Assembly: GCA_903994635.1 (NCBI GenBank)
Contig: CAJEXQ010000012.1
Location: 1-59,787, forward strand
Reading direction: 5' to 3'
Length of the DNA: 59,787 nt
DNA from: an uncultured Chlorobiaceae bacterium
GTDB lineage: Bacteria > Bacteroidota > Chlorobiia > Chlorobiales > Chlorobiaceae
Position 1 is the first letter of the stretch; each line of letters begins with the position of its first letter. Below the pieces are notes generated by a model. It searched no databases, was not told the origin of the DNA, and saw only the letters and a program-made list of their open reading frames with translations. Positions 1-8,693 of the stretch are shown here, one piece after another. Made by a program: the position numbers and the translations under genes.

Positions 1-92
1 TGATCACCTCTTCCCATTCCGAACAGAGTAGTTAAGCCCTGGAGAGCCAATGGTACTGCCTAAAAGCGGGAGAGTAGGTCGTCGCCGAGTTT
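1..92 (+). rRNA. rrf: 5S ribosomal RNA, 3' part
   Basis: The window opens inside a 5S rRNA gene. The sequence matches the conserved 5S core: a CACCTCTTCCCATTCCGAAC-type loop B/C segment, followed by the loop E and helix IV region with GAGAGTAGGTCGTCGCCGAG near the 3' end. Only the 3' part, about 90 nt, is present; the 5' part and presumably 16S and 23S lie upstream of the window. The exact 3' end is uncertain by a few bases. A hairpin terminator follows directly. Confidence 0.93.
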
Positions 93-99
93 TTATACC

Positions 100-130
100 A
101 AAAGCCCATCCCTCATAAAGATGGGCTTTT
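100..130. terminator. Bidirectional hairpin terminator after 5S rRNA
   Basis: The arms AAAGCCCATC and GATGGGCTTT pair perfectly around a 9-nt loop, and both strands continue into a short T run. It lies between the rRNA operon on the plus strand and the convergent bchJ-like gene on the minus strand, so it probably ends both transcripts. Confidence 0.85.
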
Positions 131-144
131 GTGTTTCCGCTCGT

Positions 145-717
145 TTATATCTCACACAGGTAATGGCAGCGGATATAGTTCTTTTCCATGCGTATATCCG
201 CCTTGATTGTCGTCTTCGGGTTGACCAGCTCTTGCAAAAGGGCGGTGAAGGTGCCGAGGTAGAAATTGCCGACGACGGGCCTGGTCGGAAAGGTGACTTT
301 GACTGTTATTTCAGGCGGGCGGTTCATGCTATAGGCGAACTCTCCGCTTCCAGCGAAGGTCCAGGCATTTTTGCTGATGGCGAAGAGAAAAAGTTTGAAT
401 GCCAGTCGTGGGGGAAGAAGCTTCACGAATTTCTGGAAGATCCAGGGAATTCGAACTTTCAGCAGGTAGCGCGCTGTCCGCTCCCCGGACTCTTTCAGAA
501 TACCTGAAGTGGCGGTATCACCTATCTCTTTTTGCAGTGCTATGACCAGGGAGTGAAATTTTGCCTCTTCAACCATCTCTTTCGGGAGGTTTTGGACAAG
601 GTACCCCTGACCGATTTTGCGCAGCATGGTTTCAGCTTTGGTTTTACCGTACGTCGCTTCGAGGGCTGCCACAGTCTGGATAATGGAATTGGGCCCTATT
701 CTGGATGGTGTGTTCAT
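145..717 (-). CDS. bchJ: BchJ-like V4R domain protein
   Basis: This 190-residue protein resembles BchJ of green sulfur bacteria, with a C-terminal V4R (4-vinyl reductase) domain from about residue 110 onward containing the GSGEFAYS and VVGNFYLGTFTALLQELV segments. BchJ was first called a bacteriochlorophyll 8-vinyl (4-vinyl) reductase. Later work on green sulfur bacteria assigned that reaction to BciA, so BchJ may handle or channel the tetrapyrrole substrate rather than reduce it. I chose the ATG at 717 over the TTG one codon upstream. It lies just downstream of the lipoprotein gene on the same strand and probably shares its transcript. The family call is firm; the exact role is not. Confidence 0.8.
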   Translation of the reverse strand: MNTPSRIGPNSIIQTVAALEATYGKTKAETMLRKIGQGYLVQNLPKEMVEEAKFHSLVIALQKEIGDTATSGILKESGERTARYLLKVRIPWIFQKFVKLLPPRLAFKLFLFAISKNAWTFAGSGEFAYSMNRPPEITVKVTFPTRPVVGNFYLGTFTALLQELVNPKTTIKADIRMEKNYIRCHYLCEI

Positions 718-733
718 CAATTAATGGTTTTGG

Positions 734-1846
734 TTATGGGTGGGAACTTTTGACTTGAATATCGATATGTTCTGTTGCCCATCGCGCCCGTACGGTTACT
801 TTTTCGGCAAAATATCCGAAGGGATCGGCGGGTAGAAACGGGTCAATGGAGCCAGGGCTCCATTGTTTTTTTGAATCAGTCTGCTTGCTGCTCGAGGGAA
901 TGTATGCACTGATAGTGTAGCTGCCGGGAGGAAGTTCAGGGAACGAGTAGTGCAATATTCCTTTCTTGTTGCCGAACGCTGTTACGCTGTATGATTTCGT
1001 TGCATTTGACGCATTAACAATAATGTACTGCCCGGTTGTAAAGCATACTCCCGAGATGCTTCCTGTTTCATAAGGATGTGGCACCTGGTTGGCAGCCAGG
1101 GATAGAGTTTCATGGTTCATTCTGTAAAGTCTGAAGAGCAAATCGGAAGTGCCGGTCGCCACAACAGCTCTGCTGCTAAGGCCGATCTCTTCTGTTTCAG
1201 GGTTATACTGGCCGTCATGGTTTCGATCGTTAAAGGCAAAAACCCTGTACGATCCGGAGGAGATATGATTGAAAGTGAAGGAGCCTGATGCCTCTGCCTG
1301 AACAAGGTAATCCGGAACTCTGCTTAAAAGGCTGCCTTTTCCGATATTTTCATCGGGTTCAGCAAAAGCGACTATCAGCGCGTTTGTGGCGGGCGAAAAA
1401 TCTGCATTGATAACCTTTCCACTGATGGTCGCGTTATCGATAACCGCTCCTGTGGAGAATGCCATGGTATAAGGTATTGCAAGGGGCTCTCCCCAGTTGC
1501 TCTCGAGGCTTTTATTGATCGAAAGCACATAGGTTTGGTTTTTTTTAAGAGGGCGTTCCATTCTAATTTCTGCAAATCTTCCTTTAATCGCAATATCGTA
1601 CTCTCCAACAGAGGGAGAAATGATGAGCCCTTTGAGTAATTGCCGGACGGTTACATAATTGTTAAAAGTCAGGTGGATCGTCTGCGTTGAAACATTGACG
1701 CTTGATGGCAAGGGATCTGATGATATTACTTGCACTATGGCGGGTTTGGCAGGCCCCCCTGAAGGTGGGCGATCTGAGGCGCAGCCTCCGGCAAGGCCTG
1801 GCAGGAGCACGAGGAATAGAGTAAGGATGCGGGAGGTACTCTGCAT
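734..1846 (-). CDS. Ig-like domain lipoprotein
   Basis: A 370-residue exported protein. The N-terminus has a hydrophobic signal followed by a lipobox-like LAGGC, with the lipidated cysteine at about residue 22. Residues 35-130 resemble a bacterial Ig-like (SbsA/Big-type) domain: a VNVSTQTIHLTFNNYV strand, a conserved L-KKNQTYVLSI segment and an AFSTG end. The rest contains carboxypeptidase-regulatory-like beta repeats (GSFTFNHISSGSYRVFAFND and a similar ELPPGSYTISAY). Such proteins usually sit at the outer membrane as structural or adhesive parts. Its stop lies 16 nt before the bchJ start. No specific function can be read from the sequence. Confidence 0.7.
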   Translation of the reverse strand: MQSTSRILTLFLVLLPGLAGGCASDRPPSGGPAKPAIVQVISSDPLPSSVNVSTQTIHLTFNNYVTVRQLLKGLIISPSVGEYDIAIKGRFAEIRMERPLKKNQTYVLSINKSLESNWGEPLAIPYTMAFSTGAVIDNATISGKVINADFSPATNALIVAFAEPDENIGKGSLLSRVPDYLVQAEASGSFTFNHISSGSYRVFAFNDRNHDGQYNPETEEIGLSSRAVVATGTSDLLFRLYRMNHETLSLAANQVPHPYETGSISGVCFTTGQYIIVNASNATKSYSVTAFGNKKGILHYSFPELPPGSYTISAYIPSSSKQTDSKKQWSPGSIDPFLPADPFGYFAEKVTVRARWATEHIDIQVKSSHP

Positions 1847-1972
1847 GTAAAATCCTTCGGATTCACGGTGAGAGAGGCTTGATTGTATCTGACGGTGAAA
1901 ATTCGTAAATTAGAAACTTATACAGTTCTATAAAAGTTTTTCATGAAAAATTATCGATTGAGTGCCATATAG

Positions 1973-3442
1973 ATGTCCAAACGAAATTTTAAAGTTCTTT
2001 ATGTCTCCGGTGAAGTCTCTCCTTTTGCAAGAATCAGCCCGCTTGCTGATTTTATGGCATCTTTTCCCCAGGCGATTGAGGAGGAGGGCTTTGAGGCTCG
2101 TATAATGATGCCGAAGTATGGCACCATTAACGACCGCAAATTCCGGCTACATGATGTTCTGCGCCTCTCCGACATTGAGGTTCATCTCAAGGAAAAAGTT
2201 GACGTGCTGAATGTAAAGGTAACAGCGCTGCCTTCAAGCAAGATTCAGACCTATTTCCTTTATAACGAAAAATATTTCAAGCGTAACGGTCTTTTTACCG
2301 ATATATATAATGCCAGTGATTTGAAGGGAAGCACCGACAAGGTGGTTTTCTTTAATGTGGGTGTTCTTGAAACTTTGCTCCGGCTTGGCTGGAAGCCCGA
2401 TATCATTCATTGCCACGACTGGCATGCATGCCTTATTCCCCTTCTCCTTAAAACCGTCTATGCCTCCCATGAGTTTTTCAGGGATATAAAAACGGTGTTA
2501 ACGATTCACAATATATACCGGCAGGGGATGCTGCCTCTTAAGGCTTTTCAGAGGCTGCTGCCTGATGAGGTTTCCGCTGGCTTGCATTGCGTCAATGATG
2601 ACGTTAATCTGCTCTATACCGGTCTCGAACATGCCGATCTTCTCACGACGACTTCGAAACTCTATGCCGACGAAATTGTGCGTGATGGATTGCAGACTTA
2701 TGGACTTTCCCGTATTCTTGAGGAGCATCACTCAAGGTTGTATGGTATCGTTAACGGTATTGATAGCAGGCAGTGGAACTCTTCAGCCGACAAGCTTATC
2801 AAGAAACGGTACAGTATTGAGCATTTAGAGGGCAAACTTGACAACAAAAAAGCACTGCTTGAGGAGACTTCTCTTCCCTTTCGTGAAGGTATTCCTGCTG
2901 TTGGTGTTATTGCCAATTTTGACGAGTTCCAGGGTGCAGCTCTTCTCCAGCAAAGCCTTGAGTTGCTTGGATCACTCGATATTCAGCTTATTATCATTGG
3001 ATCAGGAGATAAACAATATGAAAAGGTATTTCAGGATTTTGCCCTGGAGCATTCTGAACAGGTGAGTGTTCAAAATGAGTATTCTGATGCTTTTTTCCAC
3101 CTTGCCATTGCGGGTCTCGATATTTTGTTGATGCCTGCCTTGATTGAGTCATGCGGCATGATTCAGATGTTTGCCATGAATTATGGCACCATCCCTGTGG
3201 CTTATGCCGGTGGCGGAATTGTGGAAACCATTGTAGATCATGCTGCTGCAACAGGTTCAGGATTTATTTTCCATGAGTATACGCCTGAATCGCTTGTTGA
3301 AAAACTTGGGGAGGCTCTCAACTGTTTCCATGATGAGGAGTGTTGGCCGCAGATCGTCAATGAGGCTATGACGCGTGACTTTACCTGGAAAAACTCGGCT
3401 GAGGAGTATGACCTTTTGTACAGAGAACTTATAGAACAATAG
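1973..3442 (+). CDS. glgA: Glycogen synthase, GT5 family
   Basis: This 489-residue protein has GlgA architecture: an N-terminal GT5 Rossmann half with SGEVSPF at residue 12, an HCHDWHA motif near residue 147 and TIHN shortly after, then a C-terminal half with the E-S-C-G glucosyl-donor motif (MPALIESCGMIQMFAMNYGT) and a GGGIVETI loop. It would transfer glucose from a nucleotide sugar to growing glycogen, the carbon store of green sulfur bacteria. The usual N-terminal KxGGL nucleotide-sugar motif is replaced by ARISPL at residues 19-24, so the donor lysine is missing. The other catalytic segments are intact. The downstream phosphatase gene starts within 10 nt. Confidence 0.88.
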   Translation: MSKRNFKVLYVSGEVSPFARISPLADFMASFPQAIEEEGFEARIMMPKYGTINDRKFRLHDVLRLSDIEVHLKEKVDVLNVKVTALPSSKIQTYFLYNEKYFKRNGLFTDIYNASDLKGSTDKVVFFNVGVLETLLRLGWKPDIIHCHDWHACLIPLLLKTVYASHEFFRDIKTVLTIHNIYRQGMLPLKAFQRLLPDEVSAGLHCVNDDVNLLYTGLEHADLLTTTSKLYADEIVRDGLQTYGLSRILEEHHSRLYGIVNGIDSRQWNSSADKLIKKRYSIEHLEGKLDNKKALLEETSLPFREGIPAVGVIANFDEFQGAALLQQSLELLGSLDIQLIIIGSGDKQYEKVFQDFALEHSEQVSVQNEYSDAFFHLAIAGLDILLMPALIESCGMIQMFAMNYGTIPVAYAGGGIVETIVDHAAATGSGFIFHEYTPESLVEKLGEALNCFHDEECWPQIVNEAMTRDFTWKNSAEEYDLLYRELIEQ

Positions 3443-3451
3443 GGGATGATG

Positions 3452-4039
3452 ATGCAGACAATAAAGGTTCTCTTTCTCGACAGGGACGGCACCATAAATA
3501 AAGATACAGGCTCTTATATTGCGACCAAGGAGCAGTTGCACCTTATTGACCGGGCGGATGAGGCAATTGCGCTGGCAAGAAAAGCTGGCTTCAGGATCGT
3601 TATTATAACAAATCAGGCGGGTATTGCCAGAGGGATAGCTACGGTTGAGCAGGTAGAGGAGGTGAATCGCTATCTCAATGAACTGCTTTTGGCGAGAAAT
3701 GCCGGGTTTGATCGCTGCTATTATTGTCCCTTTCATCCCGAATATCCTCATCCGGATTATGACCGTTTTATAGATTTCCGGAAACCGGCGACCGGTATGG
3801 TAGAGCAAGCCATTAATGAATTTTTTGGTGAAGGGCTCGTTGTTGACAGGGCGGCTTCTTTTTTTGTAGGGGATAAAATGCTTGATGTTGAGTGTGGTCT
3901 GCGTGCCGGGCTCAGGCCGGTGTTGGTAAGAACCGGACATAATGAGGAGGATCTCTGTTTATTGCGGAACATTGTTCCTGAATATGTGGCTGACGACCTC
4001 TACAAAGCGGTGACGGAGTATATCCTTGCTTTCTCCTGA
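3452..4039 (+). CDS. gmhB: HAD-IIIA phosphatase, GmhB / histidinol-phosphatase family
   Basis: A 195-residue HAD-superfamily phosphatase with the nucleophile motif DRDGT (D10, D12), motif II TNQAG, and the motif IV segment FVGDKMLDVE. The family removes the 7-phosphate from heptose bisphosphate during LPS core synthesis or acts on histidinol phosphate. The zinc loop keeps CPFHPE, but the second half, usually CDCRKP, reads IDFRKP, so two of the four zinc ligands are missing. Three ATGs stand in tandem at 3446-3454; an AGGGG at 3441-3445 is best spaced for the third, so I start there. It follows glgA closely and is probably co-transcribed. Confidence 0.78.
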   Translation: MQTIKVLFLDRDGTINKDTGSYIATKEQLHLIDRADEAIALARKAGFRIVIITNQAGIARGIATVEQVEEVNRYLNELLLARNAGFDRCYYCPFHPEYPHPDYDRFIDFRKPATGMVEQAINEFFGEGLVVDRAASFFVGDKMLDVECGLRAGLRPVLVRTGHNEEDLCLLRNIVPEYVADDLYKAVTEYILAFS

Positions 4040-4075
4040 CCCGCACCAGCTTGTTCATGTCAGCCTCTTCTTTTC

Positions 4076-5200
4076 ATGCTGAATCTCTACCTGCATATTC
4101 CTTTCTGTAAAGCTCGTTGTCCCTACTGTGATTTTTATCTTGTCACCCGGCAGGAGCAAATCGGAGCATTTTTCAGGGCACTCTCTTTTGAAACCGCTTT
4201 ACGTTCCGGCGATCTGAAGGGAAAGAGTGTTGGTGCTATTCATTTCGGTGGTGGGACTCCATCGCTTGTGCCGGTGCGCTACCTTGCCGGATGGCTCGAC
4301 GAGATTGCCGCACTCTGCACTTTTGCTCCTGATATTGAGATAGCGCTTGAAGCGAACCCGGAAGATCTCAGTGTTGAAACTATGGATGAACTTCGGGCGG
4401 CTGGGGTAACGAGGCTCAGTATTGGCGTTCAGTCGTTTACCAACGAAAAGCTGCGGGTCCTTGGTCGCGCCCATACCGCGCTTGTGTCGCAACAGGTAAC
4501 CGCAGGTGCGATTCAGCGGTTTGATTCGGTGAGCGTAGACCTGATATGCGGAGTTCCTGATGAAAATCCGGCGATGTGGGAGGCCGATCTCCATGCTGCT
4601 CTGGCGCTCTGCCCCCATCATCTGTCGCTCTATATGCTTTCGGTTGAGCCAAAGACTATGCTGTACAGGAAGATATCGAAGGGTCTTCTTACCGTTCCTG
4701 ACGATGCTGTGCAGGCATCTTTCTATGAAAAAGCTCTTTCGGAAGTGGCGCTTCATGGGTATTGTCATTATGAAGTCTCCAATTTTTGTATCCCTGGCCA
4801 TCATTCCCGATATAACCTGGCAAGCTGGAAACGAGAGCCATACTTCGGTTTTGGTCCTTCGGCACACAGCTTTTTTGTTTCCGGAGAGAACGAGATTCGC
4901 ACAGCAAATGTTTCAAGCCTGACCCGCTATATTGACGCTCCCGATAAGGCGGAGCAGTTTCGGGAAGAGTTGTCGGCAGAGGAGCGGTTTACTGAAGAGG
5001 TTTTTCTAACGTTGCGAATAAACAGTGGTCTTGATGTTGAGTTTTTGCGAAAAGAAAATAAATTGGGATATCGTTTTTTAGAGAGCATTGAAAAATTTGA
5101 AGAGAGAGGATGGATTCGGCAGCAGGGGGGGAGTCTTTACCTGACCGATCAAGGTTTTTTGTTTGCCGACCTTATTGCCTGTGATTTTATTAACGGGTAA
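4076..5200 (+). CDS. hemW: HemW-like radical SAM protein
   Basis: A 374-residue radical SAM protein. HIPFCKARCPYCDF places the CxxxCxxC cluster ligands at residues 11, 15 and 18, followed by HFGGGTPSL, the SIGVQSF strand and a C-terminal HemN-type domain. The length and the start close to the cluster motif fit HemW, the putative haem chaperone formerly called HemN2, rather than true oxygen-independent coproporphyrinogen III oxidase, which is longer and extends before the cluster. Haem-related activity would suit a tetrapyrrole-rich phototroph. It stands alone between gmhB and the DUF2723 gene. Confidence 0.85.
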   Translation: MLNLYLHIPFCKARCPYCDFYLVTRQEQIGAFFRALSFETALRSGDLKGKSVGAIHFGGGTPSLVPVRYLAGWLDEIAALCTFAPDIEIALEANPEDLSVETMDELRAAGVTRLSIGVQSFTNEKLRVLGRAHTALVSQQVTAGAIQRFDSVSVDLICGVPDENPAMWEADLHAALALCPHHLSLYMLSVEPKTMLYRKISKGLLTVPDDAVQASFYEKALSEVALHGYCHYEVSNFCIPGHHSRYNLASWKREPYFGFGPSAHSFFVSGENEIRTANVSSLTRYIDAPDKAEQFREELSAEERFTEEVFLTLRINSGLDVEFLRKENKLGYRFLESIEKFEERGWIRQQGGSLYLTDQGFLFADLIACDFING

Positions 5201-5231
5201 GTTCAAATTACAATCAGAGCATGTTTCACCT

Positions 5232-7871
5232 ATGACACACCGGACGATTAACCGCACACTTGCTGCTCTCCTTTTTCTTGTCGCTGAAATTTTATATCTC
5301 CGCACCATGGCACCCACGTTTTCGTTTTGGGATTGCGGGGAGTTTATTGCTACAGCCTATACACTTGGAATTCCTCATCCGCCTGGTTCGCCACTTTTTC
5401 TGCTGCTGGGACGTCTTTTTTCAGTGATCCCTTTTTTCAGTGATATCGGCGCCCGGGTGAACCTGATCAGTACTCTCGCAAGTGCTGCAACCATCATGTT
5501 GACCTATCTTGTAACGGTTCGTCTGATTATGCTCTACAGGCACAATGAGCCCGATATATGGAGCCCGGCAGAAAAAATTTCAGCTTATGGCGGAGCCGTT
5601 ATCGGGGCGCTTGCCCTTGCCTTCTCTGACAGTTTCTGGTTTAATGCGGTAGAAGCGGAGGTCTACGCTCTCTCTTCACTCTTTACGGCTTTGGTTGTCT
5701 GGCTGATGCTTCGCTGGCATGAAGAGGAGCCAGAGCTCGGCCATGAACGGTGGCTGCTGCTTGTCATGTACATTATTGGGCTTTCAATCGGGGTACATCT
5801 CCTCAGCCTGCTTGCTGTTTTTGCCGTTGCGCTGCTCTATTACTTTAAAAAGTATGAGGTAACCTTTAAATCCTTTGCTTTGCTTGTTCTTGCTTCGTCA
5901 GGGCTCTTTTTTCTGATCTATATTGGCATCATCAAAGGGCTTCCTCTTCTGCTGCAACGTACCTCCTGGTGGGGAGTTCTTCTCTTTCTTATTGTTCTTG
6001 CTTATGGCACATGGTATGCACACAAAAAGCGGATGGCGCTTCTGAATACCCTTTTGGTATCCCTGTTTCTCATCATTATCGGGTATACCTCCTATGGCAT
6101 GATTTTTGTCCGTGCAGAGGCAGCGCCGCCCATCAACGAAAATAATCCTTCCTCGTCCGAAACCTTTTTCTCTTATCTCAATCGTGAGCAGTACGGGGAT
6201 ATGCCGCTCTGGCCGAGACGCTGGTCGCCTGAGCCAGCGCATCAGTATTTTTACCAGCGCTACTCCAGTGACCTCGACTATTTTCTTACCTATCAGATGC
6301 AGAAGATGTACTTCCGCTATTTTGGTTGGCAGTTTATCGGACGCGAGCATGATATGGAGGGGGCTGGAGTTGACTGGTCGGTGCTGTGGGGAATCCCTTT
6401 TCTTGTGGGGCTTGTTGGAGCAATAACCCATTTCCAGCGGCAATGGAAGATGGGACTGGTGGTTACGGCGCTCTTTGTGCTGACTGGCGCAGCGCTGGTT
6501 ATATATCTTAACCAGACAGAACCTCAGCCGAGAGAGCGGGATTACAGTTATGTTGGCAGCTTTTTTGCTTTTGCCCTTTGGATAGGGATTGGGATCGAGA
6601 GTATCTGGCAGTGGCTGGGTGAAAAATTAAAGCTTATCGGAAGCCGGAACTCCAAGTTTTTAGCTGGATTGACGGTTGCTGTCGGGCTGATTCTGATTAA
6701 TGGCAGGATGTTGCAAGCCAACTATCGTATGCACGACCGTTCGGGCAACTTTGTTCCGTGGGACTGGGCCTGGAATATGTTGCAGAGCTGTGAAAAGGAT
6801 GCCATTCTTTTTACCAATGGAGATAACGACACTTTCCCCCTGTGGTACTTGCAGGAGGTTGAACGTATCAGAACGGATGTACGTGTTGTGAACCTGAGCC
6901 TTGCCAATACAGGGTGGTATCTTGACCAGTTGAAAAATAGCAGTCCGCGCGGAGCGAAACCGGTTGCCTTCAGTATGAGTGACGGAGAGATTGCCGCCAT
7001 TACCTATGTTCCCATTGATTCTGTTGATGCAGTCCTTCCTTCGCCCCTCGCTAAAAGAGAACTGATGCAGGAGTCACGACTTCACGGACTCTCGTTGCCA
7101 ACGGAACCGGTTGACACCATGACCTGGCTGCTGAAACCGGGATTGACCTATAATGGGCAAAACTATCTCCGTCCGCAGGATATTGCGGTTTATGAAATTC
7201 TGATGAACAATTTTACTCAGCGTCCCATCTATTTTGCTCTCACCGTTGATCCGGAAAGCATGATTGGCCTTGAAAGTCATTTGCGTCTTGATGGTCTGGC
7301 TTACAGGGTTGTACCCCTTAAAAGCGCTGATCCGATGAGCTATGTTGATCCGGTGCTGCTCTACAGAAACCTTGTGCAACGTTACCGCTACCGGAACCTC
7401 AATAACCCCCGGGTTACTCTTGAAGAGACTTCAAGAAGGCTTTGTGGCAACTACACCCCTCTTTTTGTTCGTCTTGCCCTTGAACTTGCCGCTGAGCCAT
7501 CGGGAGTGATTCCAATACCTGATGCTTCCGGGGCAGTGCGGAGGGTCAGGCGTGGAGACCTGGCACTGCAGGTGCTTGATACTTCAGCCCGACTTCTGCC
7601 TCTTGAGCAGTATCCCCTCAATCCGGAACTTGCAGGATCGGTCGTTGCTCTTTATGTTCGTCTTGGTGAAAAGCAGAAAAGCTCTTTGTATATTCGTTAT
7701 CTTGAGGCGTTGGGCAGTCGATCTTCGCCAGCCTCTGATCCGCGACTCTATTATGTTCTTGCAAGGGTGTATCAGGATGTTGGCAGGCGAGAGGATGCTA
7801 AACGTATCATTGAATCGCTTGCAAGGGAACTGAAGGAGCCTGGGCTCATCAACGATTTTGAAAAAAATTAA
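5232..7871 (+). CDS. DUF2723 polytopic membrane protein, putative GT-C glycosyltransferase
   Basis: An 879-residue protein with about ten hydrophobic segments in its first 520 residues and a large soluble C-terminal half. The motif FSFWDCGEFIATAYTLGIPH at residues 32-51 is the hallmark of DUF2723, a family common in Bacteroidetes and Chlorobi and thought to share the GT-C fold of protein O-mannosyltransferases. The acidic pair in the first loop would be the catalytic element. The C-terminal 150 residues look TPR-like. An open frame extends upstream to 5163 but overlaps hemW, so I chose the ATG at 5232. The substrate is unknown. lpxA starts 5 nt downstream. Confidence 0.8.
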   Translation: MTHRTINRTLAALLFLVAEILYLRTMAPTFSFWDCGEFIATAYTLGIPHPPGSPLFLLLGRLFSVIPFFSDIGARVNLISTLASAATIMLTYLVTVRLIMLYRHNEPDIWSPAEKISAYGGAVIGALALAFSDSFWFNAVEAEVYALSSLFTALVVWLMLRWHEEEPELGHERWLLLVMYIIGLSIGVHLLSLLAVFAVALLYYFKKYEVTFKSFALLVLASSGLFFLIYIGIIKGLPLLLQRTSWWGVLLFLIVLAYGTWYAHKKRMALLNTLLVSLFLIIIGYTSYGMIFVRAEAAPPINENNPSSSETFFSYLNREQYGDMPLWPRRWSPEPAHQYFYQRYSSDLDYFLTYQMQKMYFRYFGWQFIGREHDMEGAGVDWSVLWGIPFLVGLVGAITHFQRQWKMGLVVTALFVLTGAALVIYLNQTEPQPRERDYSYVGSFFAFALWIGIGIESIWQWLGEKLKLIGSRNSKFLAGLTVAVGLILINGRMLQANYRMHDRSGNFVPWDWAWNMLQSCEKDAILFTNGDNDTFPLWYLQEVERIRTDVRVVNLSLANTGWYLDQLKNSSPRGAKPVAFSMSDGEIAAITYVPIDSVDAVLPSPLAKRELMQESRLHGLSLPTEPVDTMTWLLKPGLTYNGQNYLRPQDIAVYEILMNNFTQRPIYFALTVDPESMIGLESHLRLDGLAYRVVPLKSADPMSYVDPVLLYRNLVQRYRYRNLNNPRVTLEETSRRLCGNYTPLFVRLALELAAEPSGVIPIPDASGAVRRVRRGDLALQVLDTSARLLPLEQYPLNPELAGSVVALYVRLGEKQKSSLYIRYLEALGSRSSPASDPRLYYVLARVYQDVGRREDAKRIIESLARELKEPGLINDFEKN

Positions 7872-7876
7872 ATACT

Positions 7877-8674
7877 ATGCAGAGCACTATTCATCCAACC
7901 GCCATTATTGGCGAGAGTGCCATTCTTGGAGAGGGAGTTTCGGTCGGGCCCTACACGGTTATTGAGGACGATGTTGAAATAGGTAATGGTACATCAATTT
8001 GGCCTCATGTTCACATTGCCTCTGGTGCCCGGATTGGAAGCGATTGCAGGATTCATTCCGGCGCGGTGCTTGCCACTGCGCCTCAGGATCTCAAATTTTC
8101 AGGAGAAAAGACCTGGCTTTATGTCGGCGACAGAACGGTTGTGAGGGAGTGTGTTACCCTTAATCGTGGCACCAGGGCGAGCGGAAAAACAGTGATTGGT
8201 TCTGATAATCTCTTTATGGCTTATTCGCATGTAGGGCATGACTGTGTCATTGGTAATCACGTAGTTGTCGCAAATTCTGTCCCGTTTGGAGGCCATTGTG
8301 TGGTTGGCGATTATGTTGTTGTTGGGGGACTTACGGGTGTGCACCAGTTCGTAAGGATTGGTCGCTTCTCAATGGTTGGGGGGCTTTCACGATGTATCGT
8401 TGATGTTCCGCCTTTTGTTATGGCCGCCGGGCATGAGTTTTTTCGGTATGAGGGTCTTAACACTATCGGCCTGAAACGGCGGGGCTTCACTTCAGAAAAG
8501 ATTACCCTCATTAAAAATGCCTACAGGATTATTTTTCAATCGGGGCTTCTTCTTGCCAATGCCCTTGAAAAGGTGAAGTCGGAACTTCCTCCCGAACCCG
8601 AAATTATTGAGATTCTGGATTTTTTTGTTTCAGGCTCTCATGGCAGAAAATTTATCAGACCATTCAGTCATTAA
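7877..8674 (+). CDS. lpxA: Acyl-[ACP]--UDP-N-acetylglucosamine O-acyltransferase
   Basis: A 265-residue hexapeptide-repeat acyltransferase, close to the usual LpxA length of about 262. The N-terminus HPTAIIGESAILGEGVSVGP begins a left-handed beta-helix of isoleucine/valine-rich hexads. The catalytic histidine lies in MAYSHVGHDC, and the alpha-helical C-terminus begins near residue 195. LpxA performs the first step of lipid A synthesis. The same window carries an LpxH-like gene at 20.8 kb. It may be co-transcribed with the DUF2723 gene 5 nt upstream. Confidence 0.93.
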   Translation: MQSTIHPTAIIGESAILGEGVSVGPYTVIEDDVEIGNGTSIWPHVHIASGARIGSDCRIHSGAVLATAPQDLKFSGEKTWLYVGDRTVVRECVTLNRGTRASGKTVIGSDNLFMAYSHVGHDCVIGNHVVVANSVPFGGHCVVGDYVVVGGLTGVHQFVRIGRFSMVGGLSRCIVDVPPFVMAAGHEFFRYEGLNTIGLKRRGFTSEKITLIKNAYRIIFQSGLLLANALEKVKSELPPEPEIIEILDFFVSGSHGRKFIRPFSH

Positions 8675-8693
8675 TCATTGTTAATATAGCAGT

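Noticed and set aside
121..507. Plus-strand ORF antisense to bchJ
   Set aside because: It is the shadow of the conserved bchJ-like gene and shows no family pattern.
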